Of a DNA stretch of 64,000 nucleotides, positions 25,640-37,956 are shown in pieces. Location: assembly GCA_944470555.2 (NCBI GenBank), contig OX104130.1:64113160-64177159 (forward strand), written 5' to 3'. Below the pieces are notes generated by a model. The model searched no databases, was not told the origin of the DNA, and saw only the letters and a list, made by a program, of their open reading frames with translations. A program made the translations under genes and the position numbers. The stretch is from Heterobilharzia americana. Its lineage: Eukaryota > Platyhelminthes > Trematoda > Strigeidida > Schistosomatidae. Within the stretch, counting starts at the first letter, position 1, and each line of letters begins with the position of its first letter.

Positions 25640-26340
25640 TTTATCTCTGGTAGGAATTCATTACTAACTTCTGTTTTCTCGTTCTGTCAACAAAAATTCT
25701 CAGAATTTCTTCTGTATCAAATATGTTACCATATATGATCGTGTCACTGACATCTCTTACATAGAGCCATTTGGTTGATCATTGACTTGCGGTTATTCTC
25801 TATGCTAACCACGTATAAATTGGCTAGTAATGGACCCAAATGAGACCCCATGACTACGTCAACTATTTTGTAGATACGTATCTTTGTTAGAGCAAAAATT
25901 TATATCCAGGGTTAGTTCAAAAAACGTTTTAAATAAGCAGTAGATATCTTAATATCTATATTGTTTGTGTCCAAATAGTCACATGTACAGCATGCAGTAA
26001 CTGGTACATTGGTGAATAAGGAATTGACATCCAATGATATCACTCTCACACTGAAAACACCAAGAATTTCTGTCGTATTAACGAATTCAAATGTACCATA
26101 AACAGAAACGGTTGAAGAATCTGCGACAGCTATCGTCCCATTTAATGATAGGAAGAAACTAATATATTGAGAATAGGACGTACTACCCATAGAAACTTCA
26201 TGCTTTGCTTGAGATTTTAAAACTTCATTACTGGATGTTTTACTAACGAAAAGAGACGATGGTAGGTTGAAGAGACCATATACAGAAAACCAGCAAGGAG
26301 TGGATAGTTCCACAAATTCTAATAATGGGTTTTATTAGTC
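25640..26340 (-). pseudogene. Penelope-like element reverse transcriptase, decayed
   Basis: The frame 26313-25912 carries the stretch GTFEFVNTTEILGV followed by SLDVNSLFTNVPV (near 26047-26009), which is the RT motif A form (FDVxSLFTNxP) typical of Penelope-like elements. Downstream, in another frame near 25860-25790, comes VVMGSHLGPLLANLYV, matching motif B (VAMGSPLGPLLAN). Near 25760-25730 LYVRDVSDTIIYG corresponds to the YVDD catalytic box, which is corrupted. The N-terminal part near 26285 (VYGLFNLPS) resembles the usual YGLPK(I/V)HK. Penelope-like RTs are relatives of telomerase RT and normally carry a GIY-YIG endonuclease; no such domain was found attached here. Confidence 0.75.
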
Positions 26341-27170
26341 TGACCTGTTCAGTATGGGCTTATCAGTTTATCTGCTTCTGTAGATATTGGTATGTAAGTC
26401 ATTCATCAAGGGCAATCCTTTGCGTCATTCAGTAATATCTCCCAGTATGGCTTAGTAAAATATAAGATCAATCAACTCATTTATTTTCCAGCGTATCCAC
26501 AGAGTACATTCAGCTTTGAATACTTCATTTGATATTATCTACAAAATCCAACCAAAACTTACGTTTTTGTGTCCACTTACCACATATCCAGGAAGGCTTG
26601 GCAATTTATAATTTGAAGCCAGAGCCATGTATACGAAATTACTTTTTTTAATCTCTTTCTTTACCATGATCCTAACGTGGTCCAACAATAAGGTATCTGA
26701 ATATTTTGAACATCAGTTACTCGCACTTCAAGTAGTCTCAGTTGTCTCCGGTTTTACTTTACTTGGAATTAATGGTGTTTCATACTGTTATTATAATTAT
26801 TATTCTTTTCTTGTTATATTTAAATTTCTTGGTTAACAGTCAGATTATACGAACTTAGGATAAAGCTGTCTCATTAGAAAATTGTGACTTACTGCTACCA
26901 CGTTCCCTTAAATTAATGAATAACACTAGATAAACAGATACCTTCCACATATTCCCATTTGTTTCTAAATATAACGAAAATTTTTAACCTACTGACGAAA
27001 CCGTGTACTCATTTTATACATAATTCACTATTATTACATCTCGTCAGAAACAGGCAAACAACCTATGATTCAAGATTTGACAAATATAAACATATATACA
27101 ACTTTGTAAACTTCCGGATCAAAATTTGATCTGACACAGTTGAATAAGTTGAGTATTGGGTAATTGGATT
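26341..27170. other. AT-rich stretch, no gene recognised
   Basis: The frame 26627-26836 (+) encodes a hydrophobic stretch but has no convincing splice sites or known motif. The left part may be decayed 5' sequence of the Penelope-like copy. Confidence 0.35.
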
Positions 27171-27243
27171 ATAAATGAAATATACTTTTTGTAAAATCCC
27201 AATGAAGTAGATTGGGATTTTACAAAAAATATATTTCATTTAT
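27171..27243. repeat. Near-perfect hairpin, 33 bp arms, 7-nt loop
   Basis: Arms 27171-27203 and 27211-27243 pair with a single mismatch around the loop GAAGTAG. The arms begin and end ATAAATGAAATATA. It could be a fold-back or MITE-like remnant, or a template-switch product. It lies about 140 bp from the 3' end of RTE copy E. Confidence 0.9.
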
Positions 27244-27383
27244 GTATACAGCTGTTGAAAATGAATTCATTGGAAAGGATTTTCTTTGTTGAACTGCTTT
27301 TCTATGACTTCGTAAATATATTCAGCCAAATACAAAACATATTAGAATTCAGCACCTTTTTGTCGGTTTAATTATGTAATTTT

Positions 27384-28970
27384 ATTATGATTATTTGTCC
27401 TTTGAGTTCCTAGTGGAACATAGGGATTCAGCAGCACGTCACCATTTCACTCTCCACTTCTCTGAAGTCCTTCGAACCTGGCTCCATGACTGCCCACAAC
27501 ATTCCATTTCTTCCTCACACAACCTCTACTATATCAACCTCACCTCAGACACCCAAATCGTCGTTTCCCATGCGGGTTCCACTCAACGGGATGGCCTGTC
27601 TGGCCTGCCGCATGATATCTCCAATCAGTCTTCTCAGTGAATGCACAATCCAATCCATCTCCACTTCATTCCGCATATTTGCTAGCCCATGTGTTCTTGC
27701 TTAGTTCGTTGCCAGACACAGTTTTTGATGTCATGTATGTCCGTAGTCTGTAGGAAATGCTTTACGTGACGTCTCAAGTCTCTCGACCATCACATAGAAG
27801 CACAGACTTGGCTGACACTAGTGTCAAAAATCCCCATCTGGTTCATGCTTCACGTTGAGTGGAGTGTGGTGGAGTAGATCTCCACACTGATTTCAGGTTG
27901 ATGAAGGCCTGTCATGCTGTCTTTCCAATCCTGACTTTGGCGTGCTCATTTGTGCCTGTGCCGCCTGTAGTTGAAACAATGTTGCCTAGGTAGGTAGGTA
28001 GGTAGGTAGGTAGGTAGGTAGGTAGGTAGGTAGGTAGGTAGGTAGGTAGGTAGGTAGGTAGGTAGGTAGGTAGGTAGGTAGGTGAAGGAGATAACTTTCT
28101 TCAGATTTCTCCCGTTCATGGGAGATAATGCCTCTTTTTGTTATTGTCGTTGTTGTTGGTTTGGTATCTTCATCACGTCTATCTCCTCTACATTCACTTG
28201 AAGTCACCTCTTCACTTCCCTGCCTCTTCTGTCAATCTGTTGAATTCTGCCTGTAGATCTTCGAGTTTGTGTGACGTTAGACATGAATCATGATTGGTGA
28301 AATCCAAATCTTCTTAGGTCCTTTCATCAGTCAAATAACGTATGCTCCTCTTCTCGCTCTTCACAGTGTGTTGGATGATCCAGTCGACCATAATCAGGAA
28401 GATCGCTGGTGATAGTAGGCAGCAACCTTGTCTTACTCCTGTCTTCACTTCAAAGACATCGCTTAATATTATGCTGAGTGTGGGCAAGAGCATGATTCCT
28501 CGTCAGTTTTGCAAAGTCTTACGGCATCCTTCTTTAGAAGCTTGACAAGGTACCACTTCTCCCAGTCAATCGCCAGATACCTTTCCTTCCTTCCTTCCAA
28601 ACCTTCTGCAATAGTGGTGTGAGCATGTCCGCTGTTGTCTCTGCATCTGTTTTCAATGTTTCTGGAGGAATTCCATCTGGTCCTGCTGCTTTCCTTCATT
28701 TCAGAAACTGTAGGGCGTGGGGTTCAGAACTTCACTTCTACTTTTGTCGGAGGGCTTGTGTTCACTGTTAGTTCATGCTTTGCTGGTGGTATTTCTGGAC
28801 GAGTTGGAGGTGGTGGTGGATTTGAGAATTTCTGATGTGGTCAACCCATCGTTTCCTCTGTTTCTTCTCTTTGTGGTAACTAAGTTTCATTCACATTTTT
28901 TATTGGCTCCATCTGAGTTATTCTATTCCCCACATAGTAACCTGGATATTTGATATAATGTTGTCGGTAA
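27384..28970 (-). mobile_element. RTE-like element copy E, 5' truncated, internally deleted
   Basis: Minus-strand copy whose 3' end lies at the left, next to TTTATTATGATTATT. It extends to about 28970, equivalent to roughly base 1560 of copy A. It is very similar to copy D along their common length and has the same internal deletion; the junction reads AAAGACATCGCTTAATATT at about 28452-28470. The missing part carries RT motif A. The catalytic box reads as in D (Phe-Thr-Asn-His-Asp, near 28290). A large tetranucleotide tract is inserted at 27987-28083. Confidence 0.85.
27987..28083. repeat. (TAGG)n microsatellite, about 24 units
   Basis: Pure TAGG units over 97 bp within copy E, at the same element position as the 8.5-unit tract in copy D. 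On the element's coding strand it would read as a Leu-Pro-Thr-Tyr tetrapeptide repeat. Confidence 0.95.
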
Positions 28971-29741
28971 GCTAGGAGATGTTTAATTATGTAATAAGTC
29001 AAAGTTACTGCTACATCCTTTATTAGGAATGTTGTCCGAAAACTGCGTCACGTATGAAGTAATGTCCGGTTATGGTTACTATACCGCATCTCTGGAAGTC
29101 TTCTGCGCTTATGTCATCATTCATTGTCATTGTCTACACAGTTATTTTGACCGACTATTTGGGTGCCCTGAACTCTAAACCTGTTATAAGTTTAGTAACC
29201 TTCTGATAGTGTAACTTTGTCTAACAGCAGAAGCGCTAATGATGTTATCATTTAGCAGTAGTAAAAATTTTTCGAGAACCCACAACCTAACTAATCATGT
29301 TGATTATGCAAATTTTAATTTCTTGTCAATTTAAAGTGTAACTTGGTAAATCTTCCTGTCAGCGGCACATAACACGCGATTTCTACAAAGTGAGTCAAAA
29401 TGACGACTTCAAATTTCGAAACCAAACAGTAATGGTCAAAACGAAAAGAAATTTCAATGGATTTTGATTGATAAATGGTAATTTAAGCGCAAATCAATAC
29501 TCCGATTGATCCCCTAAACTATTATCACAAGTACAACAATTGCCAGTTAATATTCCCATGTGACTTACCCAAAAGAATTCCAGCTGTCTGTAACTAAGTT
29601 TTATGAAGAGGAGTGGTAATGTCCTTATTCTGTTCTCTTGTTATTTATTATAACACAAACAGTCAGTTATCAAAGAAACCACTTGATTTTCAACTATACG
29701 CTACAGTTGCGTAATTATTTTGTTTATTTACTCTTTATATT
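28971..29741. other. AT-rich stretch, no gene recognised
   Basis: Nothing supported between RTE copy E and the Penelope-like fragment. Confidence 0.45.
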
Positions 29742-30485
29742 GTCTTGGTTGTATTGTGTTCTCTGAGCTGGGTTGTTGGATCCACTATTTCAAAGTCATA
29801 CGAGCATAACACACTTCACGTTATTCGAAGATTGGAGAACATATGCAAACGGCAAGCTTCCACGAAAGAACAACCACTCTTTCTCCATGATTGCCGACAT
29901 CAATATGAGTTTCAGATATAGACCACCGACTAACCGTCCAATGGAATGGAAAATAGCTGGACAAAGTGGAAGACAAATGATAAAAATGATGATCACAGAT
30001 GCGCATCATCGGATCCGGAAATACCAATCAATGATTAACCAGAAAGCATACTCACTACACAACATATGACAAAGTTGACAACTGCAATTGAAAAATCAAA
30101 CAGACGATACGAAAAACAGCGAAGAAAAGTTCTTGGGAAGAAGCTGCTCAAAATCTCGGAAACAGCTACAACCAAGGAAACAAATGACTGTGTTACCAAC
30201 TTATCAAAACAACCACTGACAAAAATGAAAGAATTGAATTACAGCACAAGAGATGCATCCAAACTAGAATTCTTTGCGGGGGGTGGAATCGTCGCACGAT
30301 TAAACAACCCAGCCCAGAGAACACAATACAACCAAGACCACATACCTGAGTTACAAGTATATGCCACTATTTTGAGTCTCTATATTGATTTCGTGACTTA
30401 TTCCTGCTCCCTTGAAACCTTGAAGATAATGGGGAGTCCCAAACTGGGGTGCGATAAACGTTCATTGCTTGCAGGCATTCAGTGA
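29742..30485 (+). mobile_element. Penelope-like element fragment (N-terminal part) with 36 bp inverted repeats
   Basis: Inverted repeats of 36 bp (29742-29777 and 30303-30338) match with one mismatch. Between them two overlapping frames (29773-30069 and 30066-30485) form one broken protein; the break at 30066 (ATATGAC) is a one-base frameshift. The protein contains HHRIRKYQSMINQKAYSLHN, then KLLKISETATTKETNDCVTN and LSKQPLTKMKELNYSTRDAS, which is the kind of basic N-terminal region that precedes the RT in Penelope-like elements. It then runs straight into terminal sequence (ARLNNPAQRTQYNQ, PELQVYATIL) that is also present at 48050-48130. The RT core is absent. Assignment rests on remembered motifs. 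Confidence 0.6.
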
Positions 30486-33400
30486 TCCTTCAAATGATTT
30501 GAGTTGATAAAATCTACTTTCCAACTAGTCGGTCCCTATATATCAGGTATTGAATTATTATTTACCAATTTCCAACTACGAGATTCGTTCATTATGTTAC
30601 ATTCCTTGAAAATATATACCCTTATTTCTGTTGGACTCTTAGTGCTACTCTTATTGAAACTTTTCCTCTAACCTTCTTGTTGTAATGAAATATTTCATCA
30701 GGTTTCCTGAACAAACAGCTGAATGTAGTTTAATGAAGAATACTTATTAACAAGAAATGTAGTTTTAAAGTAAACTTATTGATTTGCGTATTATTTTGTG
30801 ATGAAGAAAGTGATGACCATTTCATTCACTAGTTGCAATTTGGAATATACGCGGTTTGTAGAGAAGCTAAGTCGTTCAGGTGAACTTAATCTGGCTGGCT
30901 GACTTTGATAAATTCTTATGCTGTTAGACGACTAATAAGTTCGTAAATCATTTAGAAACTGTACCGTCCTCATTATCATCCAGCAGCCGCCATTGAACAA
31001 TCATAACAGAAACGTACGTGCATAAAAATTTAAACAATAATGTTTCGTATTTTGGATTACTACGTTATCATAGAATATTTACATTGCTGGTTGAAACAAA
31101 TTATCTAAATCTCCGGTCTTAATAACACAGGTAGTGTACTTCTAAGATGTGTGAAACGTTCGACAGTTGCAAACAAAAATTACAAACAAATATGTATATA
31201 TATATACTGCAAAACTAGCTATTCGAAAACGCTTCATGTAGAAAGGAAGTATAAAAATGTTCAATCTAAGCAGTGCATCAAAAATATTCCCGAATGGAAT
31301 TGGTTTTGCAGCATTTTGAAAAAAGTGAAGTAAATAATGATGAAGTTTCCGAACCCAGGGACCGCATGTTCAAGAACAAACCTGAAAGCTCAAAGAACTT
31401 CCAAATAATCTAGCTGAGAAAATTCATTTCATTCTCCATGAGTATTCTTTATTGTCGTTTATCAAATTATTTGTTTCGTAACTGAATGATAACCACTGTT
31501 GCAGTTTTACGTCTTGAACTATCTGAAGTATACTTGGTCATAAAGTGTCAGATGATTTAGCTTAATGAAACACTGTCATTCATCTTGTGGTGGCGTAGTG
31601 CCACGTCTTTGTGTGGAAGAGATTTAGCTGAACTACTTGGTAAGATTGTGGAAAATCCGTCGGTTCTTAAGGCTACTCTTGAACAAATAGATACATGAGG
31701 CAACTTCTTATTTTTAACTAAATACAATAAGAAATGATAATAACTTAGATGTAACTACAGCGATATTTAGTCGCAGTTAGCGTCATCAGTAGCTAGGTGA
31801 AAAGAACTGGTTGAAGCATTCCTTTTTTGAATTTATTAACGGAATTGGTTGGTGGATCTCAGTGGTTTCATCAGTTGTCTAAATATTATCGTGGCGATTT
31901 CAGTCATGAATGGGACACGCTAAGTCACCACTTGCCTGCCATTCAATTTTTTGTCATCTGATTCCACACTTACAACTTGAATAAAACGTTGTCAAAGAGC
32001 TTCCTTAAGTAATAAAGTTTCCTGCAACCCTACGTTCTTCAGCAACCGCACAGCTACTACTCTTTGTAAGACATTATTTGATTAAGCTGAGTACTTTGTT
32101 GGACGAATTTTCGATACATCAGTCAGGTTTTAAGCCTCTACTACTTTCTAGAACGTAAATATATTCGTCTGTGCCAGATGATGGTCAAATTTAGTTGTTT
32201 GAAAATGATACCTAACTTCTTTGGTCCAGTTTCTTATAATACCTATTCTTATCTAATTGTAAGCCTACCAAGTGTTCGATAACTAACAGACCACCTAGAC
32301 ATCTCTGGCTACATCTGAACCAACAAACAGCTATTTATTCAGGTGAATACATCAAGTCGTAATTGTTGTGGTTACCCACTCTGTCTTTCTTTACTTGCAA
32401 CCATTATTTATCATTAACATGCTTACTGAGTTCACTTCCCTATCCTCTGACTAACACGGCTGGTCACTTAACCGATAAATCTCCATATCGACTAATATTT
32501 CCTTATCGGGGAATGGAATTCATTTAGGCACCCTTGGTTGAGGGTATTGTAGCTAAATAAGCTGCGAAAATAAGCACTACATAGCATTTTTTAAGGTTGG
32601 TTTTCACGCTGAAGGCAGAACAAAATGATGCACAGTCTTCATTCACTTCTGCCATAAACTATTTGAATACAAAAGCAGCAATAAAAAGTCTTGTAGTTCA
32701 ACGGAAGTCAGTGGGTTATTTTACGTATCTAGAATAAACTATCATCCTTTATAAGGAAAGTGACAAAAACCTAAAGCAGTGACGTGATACTGAATATATC
32801 CAGTACTGTCATAGTAAGCAAAGTTTTTAACCTTCAAGAAGATTCTTATGATGATAAGCACTGTTTCGAGACATACCCAACAGTTCTAAGTTAACTGAAG
32901 CTTTGTTGATAGAGAAGCGAATAACACAGCATTTAAGGGATAGGAAGGTAGGAAAAGCTTGACTAGGATCTCTGGTATGAAAGTATAAACAACATTTTTT
33001 TGGACTAATGAATAACTAACTAGCAAACGAACTCCACTTCTATAATATGATGCTGAATAACGACTGTCTTCTGACATCAAAACTGTTGCAGTTTATATTC
33101 CAATGATCCTGTATGGCAAAATAAACTGTTTAAATCCAACAGAATGATGAAATCGTTAAAAAGGTTTTGAAGTGTGATTTAAACGGAACACAGCGTCAAA
33201 AAGTGGAATATTCACAAGAACCTTGTTAAAAAATAAATTTGCTTTAATAAGACAAAGAGAGAAAACAAAACGAATTACAAGACCTCATTACCATAAATGG
33301 ATAAGAATCTGTGAATATATTTACTGTAGTAAGCTTATTAGTATTCATTGGAAGACAGATGTACTTATGGTAATATGAAAATCCTTTGTACAAAAGGTAT

Positions 33401-35554
33401 TTTTTGCTTACTTTTATTGTCTCTATGGAAATATGAAACTATATCCTACCAACTATATATATGGACAGCAAGATATATGTTTGCAAACCACACCTCAACC
33501 CATTAGTAGTCAATAAGTGACCTCATTTACCTCAATATTCATCTTAATACAGAAATCTACAGTAACACCCACTTCGGATCATTTCACTAATTCATAAACC
33601 AATAGTTGTGAGAATATTCTATCCTTAAGCAAGTAGGCGAAAACGTGCACTATCATGAATGCAGATAAGTAAATCATCTTTATAACAGAGAAGAATTTCG
33701 ACAACTGTTCCAAATAAACTCTTGTTACGACTAGACCATTGTAGTAAAAACCAGCACTGAAAGACATTACAAGTAGTGAAGACAGATTTTTTAGTTCTTG
33801 CGGCAGTTCCACGTATCATACAGGAGTAGGACAATCTTGAAAATTTAAAAGGGACCCCTTTGTTTATATCAAATCGATTTTCTCCATTACTATTAAGGCT
33901 CATCTTCTACCAGCCCATCACTTCTTGTGTAAATCTTACAGTGGGTAAAACGTTTTAGCATAACAGACTACTGATCAGCGAGGCCATGTTTTATATTCTT
34001 GTTTAGAATAACGCTGAAACAATGATGACTGCTTTATAAGTACACAATGCATCTCAAACTTTTCCAATCAAAGATGATGTATAACTAGAAGAGGTCTCCA
34101 AATATCTGAGGTTACATATGGTTAAAATACCCTACCTGTGGGTATTAAATGCAGTAATTTGTTATCCCACTGATGAAAATCCCAACCTGAGTATATCGAA
34201 TGCCCTCAAAGTACTCTTTCTTCTCTCAATTCAGTAGAACAGCAACAAAAATATCTCAGCATCAATGTTGTACATAAATGAAGACCATCATGTACACATT
34301 TGCCCCTTCACGACAGTACTTTGATGTGGTTTCACCATCATGAATATCTATGGTCCATTAACTCCGAATAAATCTACTCCATTTTCCGATTTCTCTACAT
34401 CCTATTCGTTAATTATCTTTCTTAATCTTTCCGAATGATCCATTTCAATGTATACTTGATGCTATTTGTGAACTTTTTCTCCAACTGCTTGTAAATGCAA
34501 AGGCTTATTCTGCTGTCATTTGTATCACAATCTATTTCCGTCTCGTTTTATTATTCTTCATCACTCTTCATATTCCTTCTATATATCAAAATATACTCTG
34601 TTAGTTCCACCGTTTCATACCACTTTTAGATTGCTCATAGCTGCATAACAGATTCACACAAGCATGATATTACTTTTTTGGGATTCTAGTTGTGTTTGCT
34701 TGGATGAAAATGATCAAAGAAACATTTTAATAATGCATCTTTCGTGGTCCGACTAAAATGATAAGAACTGTATTGTATTTTTGTCACTGTTAGCGTCGCT
34801 TGAATGTGTGGACATGTTAGCAGTTGAGTCATTTTTCTCACAGTTTCCCTACTATTCCACTTTTGTATCTATGTATTATTTCATGGTATTCATTAGAAAA
34901 GGTCGAAGATGAGCCATCAATCAATGAGTCTGCAAAGCATATCTTTTTCAAAAGCAAGAATGTCAATATAGTCAAACTGAATGGTTATCACTTGAAACCT
35001 TCTTACTTCAAGTATATTTTAAGGCCTACGAATGCCCATCATTCAACTTTGAGTTGTAGAAACTATTGCAGTAACCTTTGATCAGACACTAAACTTGAAA
35101 AAAGATAAGACAGCGAAAACAAGGTAAACACTGTCAAATCCGTAGTGTTTTCAGCCAAATGGTTAGACTAATTTCAATGATTTATGTAAGCGGCATGAAG
35201 CTTTTGCAATGAAGCATTTTCAATCTGACGTACGAGCAAAAGAAACAACCGAATAATACTTTTACAAACTGTTAACTCAATGTCATCTTGATCACATCGT
35301 CTATTCTTTCAATTCTACTGATTTTTGATTACAATTATTTTGGCCTTTTCTAAACTGACATGGAATTATACGCTCTGTCAGTTGTTTGGCGACTCTCTTC
35401 CTTTATTTCTTTTTTCTTTTGAAGTTCTCTTAACAGTTATAGAATTATCTCACCTTGCGATAAATTTGAATTTAAAGTGTTTGTTTGCAAACTAAAATGT
35501 AAAATATGAATGTAGATACTTACTTTTGACAATAAAAATGTATGATTGCTAGTT
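30486..35554. other. Long AT-rich intergenic or intronic stretch
   Basis: Frames at 31151-31333, 32886-33080, 33579-33903 and 34824-35081 are short, have no recognised domain and no clear splice borders. A short TA-rich microsatellite-like tract lies near 31194-31206. Confidence 0.45.
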
Positions 35555-35725
35555 GCAGAGTTCAGGACAGGCATTTCGTCTTTTCTGAGGCTCGTCAGTC
35601 AGGTGTTCCTGCCTCCTAGTGAGTAATGTTGTTCCCCTATGCAGAAGCCTATATGCCAATAGAGGTCGGTTAATTCGGCTTTGTCAACGACTGGTAATTA
35701 CAAGTAATAGCGTAAATAGCATTTA
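35555..35725 (-). repeat. Short repeat with hammerhead-like core
   Basis: On the minus strand CTGACGA (35598-35592) is followed after a partly paired segment by GAAA (35577-35574), then a GTC triplet (35568-35566) and CTGAAC. That order (CUGANGA, stem II, GAAA, short stem III, NUH) is the type I hammerhead layout found in schistosome repeats. The stem II and stem I partners are poor here (only the closing G-C of stem II is clear), so activity is doubtful. The adjoining sequence to 35725 looks like a known type of repeat, not a gene; the 76-codon plus-strand frame over it (35619-35849) is not supported. Confidence 0.45.
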
Positions 35726-37956
35726 CTTTAGCTTGAGACAAAGACTAACACTTTTCGTAAATAAGCCAAAATGGGATTCTTATCTACGCGTTACACTTCC
35801 TTCCAAAATAAAATTTTTATATTCATTGCCCACATATCTTCAAACCTAGACAATGTGACTAAAATACGAATTTTGTACAAAAATCTAATGTTTTTCAACA
35901 ATGTCTTTCTACGAGTTTGACAAAACATCTGACTGTATAAAGGTTTCATATATCAATGACAATAAAATAACAGTCAGTAAAAAACATTAAAAGTGAGTAT
36001 TGAAGTATGGAATGTAATATGAGGAAAACAATATGTTCTGACTACTAGTGTTGATAATTAAATGCAGTTTACTAAAGTAAGCTTCGTAAACGTTGTACAT
36101 TTTTGAACATCAAAGGGGCTTACAACCAAGCATAACGGACAACAAAATGATTCTAGTCATCACTTATCAATACAATGTAAATGTACTCACACACATCTAA
36201 ACTGATGAGTGTATTCATAATAAAAATAGACTAACTTGACTCTGAATGACTGCTACAGCAATCAAATGACAGCTAAACTCATCATATTTGGAGGAGAAAT
36301 ATATGAGGCAAGATTTTAGACAAGGAACAGTTGGATAGTAGTATTAGGGAAAAAGCCCCAGATTTTTCATCGTACAGACACAATATATCTTTAGTTTTCA
36401 CAGATGAGAAAACAAAGAACATACTCTGGGATAATGTTCAACATGACATCACTTTCATCATGTTAACTGGTGTACATACATATATGCATCTTTTGGTACC
36501 GATGTCATCGTCTATTAAAATATTGCAGTGGTAGTACCTCTGACCTCAGCTTCACTTCCCTTGGAATCGGATGTCAAAAAGTACATCAGTTATCTTGATG
36601 TTGCAGATAATTCATAAGGCCACTAGCACCTCACCGGACGTCAATATGTAACAATACCAAAGGTGGACACAAAGGTTTTCAATTTCATTTAAACCTGCCT
36701 GTTTTTTCTCGATATTTTTTATTGTATATACTTTAAACAAATTACAGCAAAATAGCATATAATAATATTTTTCCTTTCATTTTTTTGACAAACACTAACA
36801 GGTTGTGCAGTAAGCTGAGTATAACAAAACACTAAATTAACCGGTGAAGTGGATAAAATTAAAGGTTTGGTCAACCAAATCAAACTGAATTCGCTTACTT
36901 GTTTATTTTTCTTAAACATTTTGTATTAGTATGGTTTTTATCATGGGATAAAATTTGCATAAGGTTAGTGTTTTGACAAACATATGAACCTGGGTTATTT
37001 TCACAACAGATGAACACATATCTTTTGTTTCGGGTGTTTCGTATGTCGACTATTTTAATGCTTCTTTGACTTTATTCTCTCAGTATGAACCAGTAATAGT
37101 ATTGGTAAGACTCTTCAAGCCCACACTGTTGACCTAATAAACTGAAAGTGTGAATAAATAAAATTTGCTTCTATTTAAGCTCATTTGAATGCATACTGAT
37201 TGAAGCGACTGTACTTTTGGTCTATATTTCCTGTATTGGTTTTTGCTTCAATGACCGGAGATTTGGTAATCATTCTATTTTATTCTGCATTGGTCTTTAA
37301 TACTATTCTTCCCCCTAGTTGTAATAGATTGCAATAGCTGAGGTTTTTTTTCATTTTTCGGTAGAAGTGAATTATATCGTTCCAAATTAAACTAAGCTTC
37401 TAGGCTGTGACAAAGCAGCTGACACATGGGCAGTTTAGATCTATATGTTTAAGAATGGTTCATCAACGATCATATATAGTACTCATAATCTACTTTTGGC
37501 TACACATACACTCTTGTTTCTGCATGACCTATATTGTCACAAGGGAATACATTAGACAAGCTGGTCACTACCAGCAAATTCCAAAAGAACTGTCGTTTGG
37601 AATGATTTTCCAGACTTTTTGACATTTGACAGGTTAAAGCGGTAGTCTGACTAATCTATGGTTGATTGCTGACTTTGTATCAAAAGTTTGCTTTTTTCGT
37701 TATTCTTACTTATAGACTATCATCAAAGATAATTTCTTATATTGAAACTTTTACAAACCACTAAATTCTTGAAGAAACTTGGTCTAGTAACGCGAACTCT
37801 GTAATTACTAGCCGCTTATCAACTGTCATACATGAGTTTTCCTATTATGTTCAGCGTAATTAGTTTAACTCAAAAGTTTTTGTATTCTGATCTCAATTTA
37901 GAGATTTGTGGGGTTTTATATATTGGTTTTAGGTCGATATTCATTATGAATAAATA
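35726..37956. other. AT-rich stretch, no gene recognised
   Basis: Frames at 36331-36534, 36719-36919 and 37407-37622 show no domain or splice support. Confidence 0.45.

Noticed and set aside
27986..28207. A frame encoding a Leu-Pro-Thr-Tyr repeat protein
   Set aside because: Created by the TAGG microsatellite inside RTE copy E; no start, promoter or independent conservation.
36195..36215. CTGATGAG string resembling a hammerhead core
   Set aside because: No stem II partner and no GAAA at the proper distance.
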